Assembly (NCBI GenBank): GCA_016235585.1 | Contig: JACRJY010000008.1 | Span: forward strand, 1-36,780 | Length of the DNA: 36,780 bases | Direction: 5' to 3' | DNA from: Verrucomicrobiota bacterium | GTDB lineage: Bacteria; Verrucomicrobiota; Verrucomicrobiia; Limisphaerales; JACRJY01 | In this document: positions 15,398-23,405 of the stretch, in pieces | Layout: each line of letters begins with the position of its first letter | How positions within the stretch are numbered: the first letter of the stretch is position 1 | Translations under genes and position numbers: made by a program | Notes under the pieces: generated by a model | Told to the model about the DNA's origin: nothing | What the model saw: only the letters and a program-made list of their open reading frames with translations | The model's database searches: none

Positions 15398-15556
15398 GCC
15401 TGAACTCTGAAGTAGAACCACGGAAGACACCGAGCACACGAAAAGGGGCATGATTCCGAACCGGCTCTCTCGTCGGTGAAAATTTCAGGCAACTTTCCCC
15501 TTTCTGGCTTTCCGTGTCTTCCGTGTCTTCCGTGGTTCTAGCTTTGGAATTCAGGC
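15398..15556. repeat. Long inverted repeat between convergent genes, possible bidirectional terminator
   Basis: TAGAACCACGGAAGACAC (15413-15430) and its exact complement (15523-15540) form an 18-bp stem around a loop of about 90 nt. An outer pair GCCTGAA (15398-15404) / TTCAGGC (15550-15556) reaches into the stop codon of the oxidoreductase. The right arm has a tandem CCGTGTCTT unit. Confidence 0.8.
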
Positions 15557-16546
15557 TGAAATCTCCACCGCCCTCCCGCTGCGCGCCGATTCCAGCGCGG
15601 CGAGGTTGAACTTCAACGTTTGCACCGCCTCGTCGAGCGTGGCGAGAAGGGTTGGTTTCCCGTGCAGCCCGTCGAGAAAATCATTCGCCTGCGCGATGAA
15701 CAAATCATCGCGCTCCAGCGGTGGGGTCTGGTGTTGTTCCCACGCTGGCGCGCCCCGGCGAAAAACGCTCCAGCGCCGATCGTGGCTTTCGATGCGCACG
15801 CTGCCGCCCTCGCAATGGATGTTCATCACCGTCTCGTTCGGCGCCTGGAACTGGTTGAGCGCGTAGTTCACCAGCACGCCGCCGTGGCGCGCGGCCACGC
15901 TCACCGTGTCCTCGACCGTCACGCCTTCGAGCGCCTGGTGCGCGGCGTCGCAGTAGAGCCGCGTCGTTGGGCCGACGAGCCACTCGACGGTGTTTGCGAT
16001 GTGCGTGAGCGCGTCCTGAATCGCGCCGCCGCCCGTCTCGTGCCGCGTGTAATAAATCTCCCGATACGCCGGACGGAACGTGGGAAAATGCTGCCCCGTC
16101 GCGACGCTCACGTGCAGCGGACGCCCGATTTCGCCACTCCGCAAAAACTCCCGCGCCTCCTGAATCCACGCCATCGCATGATACACATAGGCGACCGCCA
16201 CGAACCGCCCGGATTTCAACGCCGTGTCCCGCAGGTCGTCCACCTTCGCCAGCCCGGTGCTCAACGGCTTCTCGATGAACACGCCCGCCCCGTGCCGCAG
16301 CGCGGCGAGCGCGAGGTCAAGGTGCGTCTGCGCCGGCGTGCAGATGACGATGCCGGAATACTGGCGTGCGGCGAGCGCGGCGTTGAGGTCGGTGAAGCCG
16401 GGCGCGCCGTATTGCGCCGCGACGCGCTGAAGCAGCGCCGCGTTGGCATCGCACGCCGACACGTCCGCGCGGCCTGTTTTTTGGAAACAGCGCAGGTGCC
16501 GCTCGCCGATGCTGCCGCAACCAATAATGAGAATGGTGTCACTCAT
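15551..16546 (-). CDS. Gfo/Idh/MocA family NAD(P)-dependent oxidoreductase
   Basis: The product has 331 residues from the ATG at 16546. That start puts the Rossmann motif IIGCGSIGERH at residues 7-17; the frame extends upstream through a repeat-rich stretch with no family similarity. Near residue 97, GVFIEKPLSTGL gives the EKP motif with the catalytic Lys of the family, and a C-terminal alpha/beta domain follows (GGGAIQDALTHIANTVEWLVG). Members oxidise or reduce sugars, inositols or biliverdin-like compounds; the substrate is not evident. It is convergent with mqnA, and its upstream side faces the long repeat region. Confidence 0.92.
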   Translation of the reverse strand: MSDTILIIGCGSIGERHLRCFQKTGRADVSACDANAALLQRVAAQYGAPGFTDLNAALAARQYSGIVICTPAQTHLDLALAALRHGAGVFIEKPLSTGLAKVDDLRDTALKSGRFVAVAYVYHAMAWIQEAREFLRSGEIGRPLHVSVATGQHFPTFRPAYREIYYTRHETGGGAIQDALTHIANTVEWLVGPTTRLYCDAAHQALEGVTVEDTVSVAARHGGVLVNYALNQFQAPNETVMNIHCEGGSVRIESHDRRWSVFRRGAPAWEQHQTPPLERDDLFIAQANDFLDGLHGKPTLLATLDEAVQTLKFNLAALESARSGRAVEISA

Positions 16547-16599
16547 GGAAAACTTGCCGGTTAGTTGTCCGCAAATCCGGCGGCACGTCAACACGGGAG

Positions 16600-16760
16600 A
16601 GTGCGGAACGTGGAACGGAGCCTGCGCCGTCGTTCCGCGCCCCTGCGGTGTGACGCTGCGAGGGCGCAACGCCGTCCTGCGCCCCTGCGAAGCTGCGTTG
16701 CGGAGGCGAGGCGTCGTGCTGCGGAGGCGCGATGCGGTGCCGCCGGGACGAGGAACGGTG
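16600..16760. other. Degenerate GC-rich repeat region upstream of the oxidoreductase
   Basis: The words CGCCCCTGCG, GCTGCGAGGGCGCAAC, GCTGCGTTGCGGAGGCG and GTGCTGCGGAGGCGCG recur with variation. Frames through it are Arg/Ala/Pro-rich and show no family features, so I treat it as non-coding repeat sequence. Confidence 0.5.
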
Positions 16761-16807
16761 CCCCCGCCGCCAATGGGGGAGGCGGTTTTTGCGGGAAAAC
16801 CGGGGTT

Positions 16808-16869
16808 GGAGGGCCTAAAACCGCTGTTTTGACCTCGAAAACGGCTTCCGCCGGGCAAAACAGCCCTCC
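16808..16869. repeat. Nested inverted repeat in the gene-free region
   Basis: GGAGGGC (16808-16814) pairs with GCCCTCC (16863-16869) and CTGTTTTG (16824-16831) pairs with CAAAACAG (16856-16863). Together they make an interrupted stem of about 14 bp. Confidence 0.55.
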
Positions 16870-16942
16870 CGGCGGCGGGAGCCGGGGCGTTCGGGCCTTC
16901 TGCTCGCTTCCGCAGCCGTTTTTTGGAACTTCAGCAGTTTGG

Positions 16943-17087
16943 GGGGAGCGCGACCGTCCCGGTCGCTCCCGTTGGCGTCCCGCCAACGGGTTTCCGGCGC
17001 GGCCGATGTTGCCCGACGGCGGGCGGGTTGGACGGGTTGTTTTCGGCGGGGACGCCGAAAACAGCGGGCGGGACGCCCGCGCTCCCC
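16943..17087. repeat. Multi-hairpin repeat, intergenic copy (family A, copy 2, opposite orientation)
   Basis: The outer inverted repeat GGGGAGCGCG (16943-16952) / CGCGCTCCCC (17078-17087) is identical to that of the valS copy. Hairpins run GCGACCG-tcc-CGGTCGC (16950-16966), CCCGTTGGCG-tcc-CGCCAACGGG (16968-16990), TTTTCGGCG-ggga-CGCCGAAAA (17040-17061) and GCGGGCG-gga-CGCCCGC (17064-17080). The terminal hairpins are swapped relative to 8807-8920. The inner stems differ but remain perfect. Confidence 0.88.
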
Positions 17088-17152
17088 GGATTGAAGGAAA
17101 CCGCGCCCGCAAATGCGGCGTTGATCTTGGTGCCGAGTGGAAGCAGCCAGCA

Positions 17153-17335
17153 TCAGTCTTCGCCGTCTTTAACGAATCTTTGCCCCATTTCGATCTTACG
17201 CGCCACGTAATCGGTCATGTCTTGGATATGCTGGCCGATCCAACTTAATTGCCGATGAATTAAGTGCGCTCGTTTGTCCTCGGGCCTGTTTTCTTTAGTT
17301 GCCCGGCAGCTTGCCGGGCGGCTAGTCGTTATCAA
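17153..17335 (-). other. Short open frame in an AT-richer patch, doubtful gene
   Basis: A 60-codon frame starts at 17335 and ends at 17153. Its last half (WIGQHIQDMTDYVARKIEMG) reads like an amphipathic helix, and local base composition is clearly lower in GC than on both sides. CTTAATT (17244-17250) and AATTAAG (17258-17264) form an inverted repeat within it. It could be a tiny gene, a fragment of a lost gene, or the regulatory region of dsbD. I recognise no family. Confidence 0.2.
17301..17319. other. Perfect GCCCGGCA hairpin upstream of dsbD
   Basis: GCCCGGCA (17301-17308) and TGCCGGGC (17312-17319) form an 8-bp stem with a 3-nt loop. A related GGCATCTTGCC sequence sits just before the dsbD start. 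No U-run follows. Confidence 0.5.
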
Positions 17336-17423
17336 GCATGAAGTCAGTCAGGACGTTCACTCGCACGGAATGCAAAACAGATTTCGGTTCAAAATCCTTC
17401 CCGGCTGGGGCATCTTGCCGGGC

Positions 17424-19487
17424 ATGAAATCACGGCTGGCTGTTGTCCTTGGCGTTTTCCTCCTCGCGGTGGCGTTCCCCGCGCCCGCCGCCACCACCAC
17501 GCAGGTGCGGCTGCTGCTCGCCGCCGAGGCCGCGCGCCCCGGCGACACCGTGCTGGCCGCCGTGCATCTCCGCATGGCCCCCGGCTGGCACACTTACTGG
17601 CGCTTCGGCGGCGATTCCGGCGGGCCGACGACGGTGAAATGGGATTTGCCCGCCGGCGTGACGGCGGGCGAAATACAGTGGCCCGTGCCGGAGAAGCTCA
17701 AGCAGGACGACCTCATCACCTACGTCCATCACGGCGAAATCCTTTTGCTCATCCCGCTGCAACTCGCCGCGAACCTCGCGCCCGGCCCGCTGGAACTGAA
17801 GGCGAAAATCTCCTGGCTCGAATGCGAGAAGCTCTGCATTCCCGGCAAGGGCGAAGTCAGCGCGAAGCTCATCATCGGCGGTGAGACCAAGCCCTCCGCC
17901 GACACGCCGGCCATCGAGGCGGCGAAAAATTTTCTGCCGCAATCCGGCGCGGCGCTCGGCGCGAAGGCGCTGTGGGATGGCTCCCCGGCGGATGACCCAC
18001 GCGCGTTGATCATCGAGTGGAATTCCACCGCGATGAAGGAAGCGGACTTCTTCCCCTACAGCAGCGACACGTTTGAGGTGCAATCCGCCACTGACCGCCT
18101 TCCAGACGACGGCGGGAAAATCCGCCTCCGCAAAAAGGTGAAGAAAACGGAAGGCAACTGGCCAGCGGAAATCATGGGCATCGTGGTGACGGGCGAGGGC
18201 AGCGAGCGCGCGGCCTACGAGGTGAAGCTCGCTCCTGCAACCGGCGCAGGCAGTTCCAGCACGAGCGCCACTTCCGCCGGCAAAGACGAGCCGTTGTGGC
18301 TGCAACTGATTTATGCGTTCATCGGCGGACTGATTCTCAACATCATGCCGTGCGTGCTGCCGGTGATTTCGCTGAAGATTTTCGGCTTCATCCGGCAGAG
18401 CGGCGAGTCGCCCGCGCGACTGCGGGCGCTGGGCCTGGCCTACGGCGCGGGCGTGCTGCTCTCGCTGCTGGCGCTCGCGATGTTCGTCATCGGGCTGCAA
18501 CAGGCCGGCAAGTCGGCGGGCTGGGGCGTGCAGTTCCAGAATCCCATCTTCGTCGTGGCAGTGACGACGCTCGTGGTGCTCGTGGCGCTGAACCTGTTCG
18601 GCCTGTTCGAGGTCACGCTCGGCGGCGGCGCGATGGGCGCGGCCTCGTCGCTCGCGGCGCGCGAGGGGATGCCCGGTGCGTTTTTCAACGGCGGCCTCGC
18701 GGTGGTGCTGGCCACGCCCTGCACCGCGCCGTTCCTTGCCAGCGCGCTCGGCTACGCATTCCGCCAGTCGCCGGCGGTGATTGCGCTGTTCTTCCTCACC
18801 ATCGGCCTCGGCCTCGCGTCGCCGTATGTGGTGCTGTGCTTCGCGCCGAAGCTGCTGCGCTTCCTGCCCAAGCCCGGCGCGTGGATGGAGAAGTTCAAAA
18901 TCGCGCTCGGCTTTCCCGTGCTGGCGACGGCCATCTGGCTCTTCAGCGTCGGGCGCGAACTGATGGGCAAGGAGGACGCGCTGTGGTTCGGGCTGTTCCT
19001 CGTCGTGCTGGCGCTGGGCGCATGGGTGTGGGGCGAATTCGTCCAGCGCGGTTCCGCGCGGCGCGGGCTGGCGATGGTGTTGAGCCTGGGAATGGTTCTC
19101 GGCTTTGGCGCCTACGCGGCCTTGCGCGCTCCGCCGACCAAGTGGGAAGTGTGGAGCACGGCGGCGCTGGAGAAGGCGCGCGCGACGGGCCGGCCCGTGC
19201 TGGTGGATTTCACCGCCGACTGGTGCCTGACCTGCCAGGCGAACAAAAAGACGAGCATTGATGTCGCATCCGTGCAGGCAAAGCTCAAGGACATCAAAGC
19301 CGTGATGCTGCTGGGCGATTACACGCGCGAAGACCCGGCCATCACGGCGGAACTGAAGAAGTTCAACCGCGCCGGCGTGCCGCTCGTGCTGGTCTATCCC
19401 AGGGACAAAACCGCGCCGCCCCTCGTGCTGCCGGAGATTCTCACGCCGGGCATCATGCTCGACGCGCTGGAGAAGGCGGGGAAGTAG
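17424..19487 (+). CDS. dsbD: Thiol:disulfide interchange protein DsbD
   Basis: The 687 residues start at the ATG at 17424, which gives the signal peptide MKSRLAVVLGVFLLAVAFPA; longer starts run through repeat sequence. An N-terminal periplasmic domain of about 300 residues carries a Cys pair (CEKLC near residue 135). It is followed by a multi-pass membrane domain with the electron-relay cysteines C310 (IMPCVLP) and C433 (ATPCTAP). A C-terminal thioredoxin domain has the active site WCLTC (C601, C604). DsbD carries reducing power from cytoplasmic thioredoxin to periplasmic thiols, for example for cytochrome c maturation. That suits the c-type cytochrome encoded at 26.6 kb. It is monocistronic as far as can be seen. 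Confidence 0.93.
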   Translation: MKSRLAVVLGVFLLAVAFPAPAATTTQVRLLLAAEAARPGDTVLAAVHLRMAPGWHTYWRFGGDSGGPTTVKWDLPAGVTAGEIQWPVPEKLKQDDLITYVHHGEILLLIPLQLAANLAPGPLELKAKISWLECEKLCIPGKGEVSAKLIIGGETKPSADTPAIEAAKNFLPQSGAALGAKALWDGSPADDPRALIIEWNSTAMKEADFFPYSSDTFEVQSATDRLPDDGGKIRLRKKVKKTEGNWPAEIMGIVVTGEGSERAAYEVKLAPATGAGSSSTSATSAGKDEPLWLQLIYAFIGGLILNIMPCVLPVISLKIFGFIRQSGESPARLRALGLAYGAGVLLSLLALAMFVIGLQQAGKSAGWGVQFQNPIFVVAVTTLVVLVALNLFGLFEVTLGGGAMGAASSLAAREGMPGAFFNGGLAVVLATPCTAPFLASALGYAFRQSPAVIALFFLTIGLGLASPYVVLCFAPKLLRFLPKPGAWMEKFKIALGFPVLATAIWLFSVGRELMGKEDALWFGLFLVVLALGAWVWGEFVQRGSARRGLAMVLSLGMVLGFGAYAALRAPPTKWEVWSTAALEKARATGRPVLVDFTADWCLTCQANKKTSIDVASVQAKLKDIKAVMLLGDYTREDPAITAELKKFNRAGVPLVLVYPRDKTAPPLVLPEILTPGIMLDALEKAGK

Positions 19488-19507
19488 CTCTGAATGGATG
19501 GAGTGAG

Positions 19508-19621
19508 ACCTCTGCAAAACCACCCAAAACCCCGCAGCAAGCGGAGCGCCGATCTCCGAATCGGCGGAAAAACCATCACGGCAGGCCGGTGCGGAGACCG
19601 GCGCTCCGGTTTTGCAGAGGT
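19508..19621. repeat. Hairpin-cluster repeat downstream of dsbD (family C)
   Basis: ACCTCTGCAAAACC (19508-19521) and its exact complement (19608-19621) bound the element. Inside, CGCCGAT/ATCGGCG (19547-19566) and GCCGGT/ACCGGC (19585-19602) form hairpins, and GGAGCG (19543-19548) pairs with CGCTCC (19602-19607). The GGAGCG...CGCTCC core recalls family A. Confidence 0.82.
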
Positions 19622-19717
19622 TTCGGACTGTCTTGAGTGGGCAAGTGCGGGTGAATTTTCATTGCCGGGGCCCGTCTGTTTCCGCCAAGCTGCGCGCTCT
19701 TGATTGCCGCCAACATT

Positions 19718-22171
19718 ATGCTGAAACACATCGTCCGCCTCGCGTCACTGACGCTTTCCCTGGCCGTCGCCACCACGTTCGCCGCCGAGAAAAGCGCGCC
19801 CAAGGGCAAAGCTCCCCCCGCCGCCAAGGGCGCGGGCAAGGGCAAGGCCGCCGCCAAGGCCGGTGAAAAAGGCAAGCCCGGCGCGGCCAAGGAAGGCGAG
19901 AAGGAGGATTTGTTCGGCGCGAAGGCCAAGAGCACCAAGTGGGACGCGATGGACACCGGGCCGTTTTTTTCCGGCGGGCTGGAGGTTCCCTTGTCCGGCA
20001 CGAATGAAATGCTGCGCCCCGCACTCAAGGGCGTCTCCATCAAGCTCGGCGTGGCGAACGAGGCGGCGGTGTGCTTCGACACCGAGCGGTGCCGCATGGC
20101 CATCGGGTGGACGGGCGGCTTCCTGAACCTGCCGAAAAAGCGTGAAGGCCTCGAGGGCGTGGCGCAGCCGGTGGGACAGATCAAGTTTTCCTCGACGGCG
20201 CTGCCCGGCTGGGCGTCGCCGAAGAACAGCTTCCTCGAACCGCAGCCGCCGAAGAAGGACGGCAAGGAACTCATCTCGTTCGGCCCGCTGCCGAAGGACT
20301 GGGCGAAGTGGAAGGGGCTTTATGTCCACGGCAGCCGGGTAATCCTCTCCTACAGCGTCGGCAAGGCAAACGTGCTGGAGATGCCCGCCTACGATTCGGC
20401 GCGGCTGGTGTTCGTCCGCCATTTCGAGGTGGACTCGGCCCACGCGCCGATGACGATGCTCGTCTGCGAGGAGCCGAAGGCCAGGGCCATGGTGGAAGAC
20501 GACCTCGTAGTGCTGGACAAGGGCGACGGCTATTGCACCGCAATCGGATTGTCCGGCCCGGTGTTTGGCAAGTTCGGCGTGACGAGCCTGGGCCGCGTGC
20601 TGCTAACGCTGGGCACGGCGAAGGGGTGGGCAGCGTTCAAGGTTTCGATCTGGAGCGGGCCGAAGGCCGACGTGGCGAAGTTCCGCGACGCGGTGAAACG
20701 CGACGTGACCTTCGCCGATCTCAAGGCGATGACCGCCGGCGGCGCGGCGCAATGGGGCCCGGCCATCGCCGCGAAGGGAACGCTTGGCAAAGGCGACGGC
20801 GCGTATGTCGTGGACACATTGCCGCTGCCGGAAAACAACCAGTGGAAATCGTGGATCCGCCCCGGCGGCTTTGACTTTTTCAAGGACGGCCAGACCGCCG
20901 CGCTCTGCTCGGTGAACGGCGAGGTGTGGATTGTCAGCGGCATTGACGACACGCTGGAGAACGTGAAGTGGCGGCGCTTCGCCACGGGCCTCTTCCAGCC
21001 GCTCGGCCTCAAGATCGTGAAGGAGAAGATTTACGTGCTGGGCCGCGATCAAATCACGCGCCTGCACGATCTCAACGGCGACGGCGAGGCGGACTTCTAC
21101 GAGAATTTCAACAACGACGTGGCGATCACCTCGCACTACCACGAGTTCGCGCTCGACCTGAACACGGACACGGCGGGGAATTTTTATTTCGCCAAGGGCA
21201 GCCAGTTGAGCCAGGCCAAGCACCAGCATCAGGGGGCGTTCCTGCGCGTCTCCGCCGATGGCAGCCGGCTGGACGTTGTCGCCACCGGCCTGCGCGCGCC
21301 CAATGGCTCCTCCGTCGGCCCGCGCAACGAGATGACCGTGAGCGACAACGAGGGCAACTGGACGCCGACCTCGCGCGTGAACCTGATCAAGAAGGGCGGC
21401 TTCTACGGCCACGTCTTCACCTCGCACCGCAGCGTGCCGCCGCTCACCTACGACCCGCCGCTTTTCTGGCTCCCGCATCAAGAGGACAACTCCAGCGGCG
21501 GCCAGGTCTGGGTGACGAGCGACCAATGGGGGCCGTTCAAGGGCGACATGCTTCATCTCTCCTACGGCAAGTGCTCGCTCTTCAAGGTGACGATGGACAA
21601 ATCCGGCGGCGTGGTGCAGGGCGGCGCGGTGCGCTTCCCGCTGAACTTCGATTCCGGCGTGATGCGCGGACGCTTCAATCCCGCCGACGGCCAGCTCTAC
21701 CTCTGCGGCCTGCGCGTGTGGCAGTCCAGCGGCGCGCGCGAGGGGACGTTCCAGCGCGTCCGCTACACCGGCAAGCCCGTCACCATGCCGCGCGAGATGC
21801 GCGTGAAGAAGAACGGCATTGAACTCACCTTCACCAGCCCGCTCGATCCCAAGACCGCCACGGATCTCGAAAACTATTCCGTGGACGAATGGAACTACCA
21901 CTGGACGAAGGAATACGGCTCCAAGCTCTACTCGGTGAGCGAGCCGGGCAAGGAGCTCGGCGAGAAGAAGCAGACGAAATACAGCGGCGACGATCTGGAA
22001 ATCAAATCCGTCACGCTCGGCAAGGATCGCAAAACCGTTTTCATCGAGCTGCCGGAACTCAAGCCGGCCATGCAGTTCCGGGTGAAATACAACCTCGACA
22101 CCGCCGACGGCGCGCTGCTGCGGCAGGAAATCTTCGGCACCATCAACAGCAAGCCCAAGGCGGGACGATGA
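19718..22171 (+). CDS. Large secreted PVC-type beta-propeller protein (DUF6797-like)
   Basis: The product has 817 residues from the ATG at 19718. A signal peptide (MLKHIVRLASLTLSLAVATTFA) is followed by a Lys/Ala/Gly-rich low-complexity stretch at about residues 19-60. The body has a beta-rich domain that I place in the DUF6797 group from memory. A sorbosone/PQQ-dehydrogenase-like propeller follows, with RLHDLNGDGEADFYENFNND, NEMTVSDNEGNWTPTSR and GGFYGH. DLNGDGEAD resembles a calcium-binding loop of the dockerin or EF-hand kind. No haem motif is present. It is probably a periplasmic or cell-surface protein for polymer or sugar use, which is inference. It is convergent with the AsmA-like gene. 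Confidence 0.8.
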   Translation: MLKHIVRLASLTLSLAVATTFAAEKSAPKGKAPPAAKGAGKGKAAAKAGEKGKPGAAKEGEKEDLFGAKAKSTKWDAMDTGPFFSGGLEVPLSGTNEMLRPALKGVSIKLGVANEAAVCFDTERCRMAIGWTGGFLNLPKKREGLEGVAQPVGQIKFSSTALPGWASPKNSFLEPQPPKKDGKELISFGPLPKDWAKWKGLYVHGSRVILSYSVGKANVLEMPAYDSARLVFVRHFEVDSAHAPMTMLVCEEPKARAMVEDDLVVLDKGDGYCTAIGLSGPVFGKFGVTSLGRVLLTLGTAKGWAAFKVSIWSGPKADVAKFRDAVKRDVTFADLKAMTAGGAAQWGPAIAAKGTLGKGDGAYVVDTLPLPENNQWKSWIRPGGFDFFKDGQTAALCSVNGEVWIVSGIDDTLENVKWRRFATGLFQPLGLKIVKEKIYVLGRDQITRLHDLNGDGEADFYENFNNDVAITSHYHEFALDLNTDTAGNFYFAKGSQLSQAKHQHQGAFLRVSADGSRLDVVATGLRAPNGSSVGPRNEMTVSDNEGNWTPTSRVNLIKKGGFYGHVFTSHRSVPPLTYDPPLFWLPHQEDNSSGGQVWVTSDQWGPFKGDMLHLSYGKCSLFKVTMDKSGGVVQGGAVRFPLNFDSGVMRGRFNPADGQLYLCGLRVWQSSGAREGTFQRVRYTGKPVTMPREMRVKKNGIELTFTSPLDPKTATDLENYSVDEWNYHWTKEYGSKLYSVSEPGKELGEKKQTKYSGDDLEIKSVTLGKDRKTVFIELPELKPAMQFRVKYNLDTADGALLRQEIFGTINSKPKAGR

Positions 22172-22179
22172 ACAGGAGC

Positions 22180-22196
22180 GCGCTTTAGGAAAGCGC
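22180..22196. terminator. Hairpin between convergent genes, possible terminator
   Basis: GCGCTTT (22180-22186) and AAAGCGC (22190-22196) form a 7-bp stem with a 3-nt loop, 9 bp after the stop of the propeller gene. There is no T-run, so the terminator role is inferred from position. Confidence 0.35.
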
Positions 22197-22211
22197 CACG
22201 TGAGCTTGCGC

Positions 22212-22925
22212 CTACCGGCTTGGATTTGCCTTGGGTGCGGGCGGCGATGACGACGGGGAGGTGAGCCTTTTGAGCGCCAACTGGATCCACACCGTCGACA
22301 CCAGCTTGCCCAGCGCGTCCTCGGCGGACGTGAGGTTGGTGAGCACCAAGCTGTTTAGGTCCAGATTGGTCTCCTTCGCGCTGCCCGGCTGATCCAGCCG
22401 GCTGCGCTTCAATTTGCCAATGGTAAAGTTCAGCGTGTCAATTCCCGTAAACTGCCACCCAGATTGCGCGGCGGAGGTTTTGTTCGTAACCGCAACAGCC
22501 TGCCCATTTCTTCCCTTCGAACTAGGAAAAAAGAATGACGTAAAAACTCCTTCGGTCTTTAAGCAGTCCACGCCCGCAGCGTTGACCACCTCATTCACCT
22601 CGCCAATGTTCACACGCAGCAGCCGCAGATGCACCTGCCGCGAGCACAGCGCGCTGAAGTCATATTCCATGTGCAGTTCCGGCATCTGCAGCATCGGCGA
22701 GCCGCCAAACTCCGCGCTGTTGTAGAGCGTGAAATTTTCGAGGCGGAGCTTCGGATGAATCAAGCCCACCTCGACGCGGCCAATTTGCGCGGTCAGCCCC
22801 GTCTGCGTGGCGATGGATTTTTCCAGCAGCGCCTTGACGATGGTGTCGAATAGCAGCACCGCCGCGACCAGCAGCACGATCAGCAAAATGAGCAGGCGAA
22901 ACGCCCACCGGACGAGGAACTTCAT
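22212..22925 (-). CDS. AsmA/DUF748-like membrane-anchored protein
   Basis: The 237-residue protein has one N-terminal membrane segment (about residues 8-26, AFRLLILLIVLLVAAVLLF) followed by a periplasmic region. IATQTGLTAQIGRVEVGLIHPKLRLENFTLYN matches the start of AsmA-like repeat domains, seen at the ends of long bridge-like lipid-transport proteins. Those are usually much longer; this one resembles only the first module, so it is a short form or a truncated relative. The C terminus is Pro/Ser-rich. It is divergent from the GYD gene over 173 bp, which include a CCCCCGGGGG palindrome at 22941-22950. Confidence 0.65.
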   Translation of the reverse strand: MKFLVRWAFRLLILLIVLLVAAVLLFDTIVKALLEKSIATQTGLTAQIGRVEVGLIHPKLRLENFTLYNSAEFGGSPMLQMPELHMEYDFSALCSRQVHLRLLRVNIGEVNEVVNAAGVDCLKTEGVFTSFFFPSSKGRNGQAVAVTNKTSAAQSGWQFTGIDTLNFTIGKLKRSRLDQPGSAKETNLDLNSLVLTNLTSAEDALGKLVSTVWIQLALKRLTSPSSSPPAPKANPSR

Positions 22926-23098
22926 GGCCGTTGCTTAACACCCCCGGGGGCGCGGGGCAATCTCATCCGCCGCCGGGCGCTTGTTTGCCGGCCTTGACGG
23001 GGCCGTGGTTGCGGCTTAATGCTCAATCACATTCATTCTCACGGAGGCCGCGCCGGGGCGCGGGCACTCTGGTGGGCAAACCTCAACACCGACAAAAC

Positions 23099-23398
23099 AT
23101 GGCCACCTACATCGCGCTCGTCAGCTTCACCCAGCAGGGGCTGCAAAACATCCACGAATCGCCGCACCGCGCCGCCGCGTTCAAGTCCGCCGCCCGCAAG
23201 GCCGGCTGCAAAGTGCGGGAGCTTTACTGGACGCTCGGCGAGTATGACGGCGTCGTGGTCTTCGACGCCAGCGACGACCAGAACGCCACGGGCCTCATGC
23301 TGGCGCTCTCCTCGCTCGGCAACGTTCACACCAAGACGCTGCGGGCCTTCACCGCCGCGGAGTTCGCCGCCATCGTGGACCAGGCACCGAAGCTGTAA
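23099..23398 (+). CDS. GYD domain protein
   Basis: The product has 99 residues from the ATG at 23099. It begins ATYIALVSFTQQGLQNI and contains KVRELYWTLGEYDGVVVFDA, the GYD-type signature, then LALSSLGNVHTKTLRAFTAAEF. GYD domains are small ferredoxin-like alpha/beta folds of unknown function that probably form dimers. The longer frame upstream has no family similarity. It converges on oppF, with 7 bp between the stop codons. Confidence 0.85.
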   Translation: MATYIALVSFTQQGLQNIHESPHRAAAFKSAARKAGCKVRELYWTLGEYDGVVVFDASDDQNATGLMLALSSLGNVHTKTLRAFTAAEFAAIVDQAPKL

Positions 23399-23405
23399 TG
23401 CCGCG

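Noticed and set aside
16547-16858. N-terminal extension of the Gfo/Idh/MocA protein
   Set aside because: The extra 104 residues are Arg/Pro/Ser-rich repeat translation; the Rossmann motif starts right after the ATG at 16546.
16565-17248. A 227-codon plus-strand frame in the repeat region
   Set aside because: It runs through hairpin repeats and yields repeat-derived peptide words only.
17430-19523. A 697-codon minus-strand frame
   Set aside because: It is antisense to dsbD over its entire length and lacks any recognisable motif.
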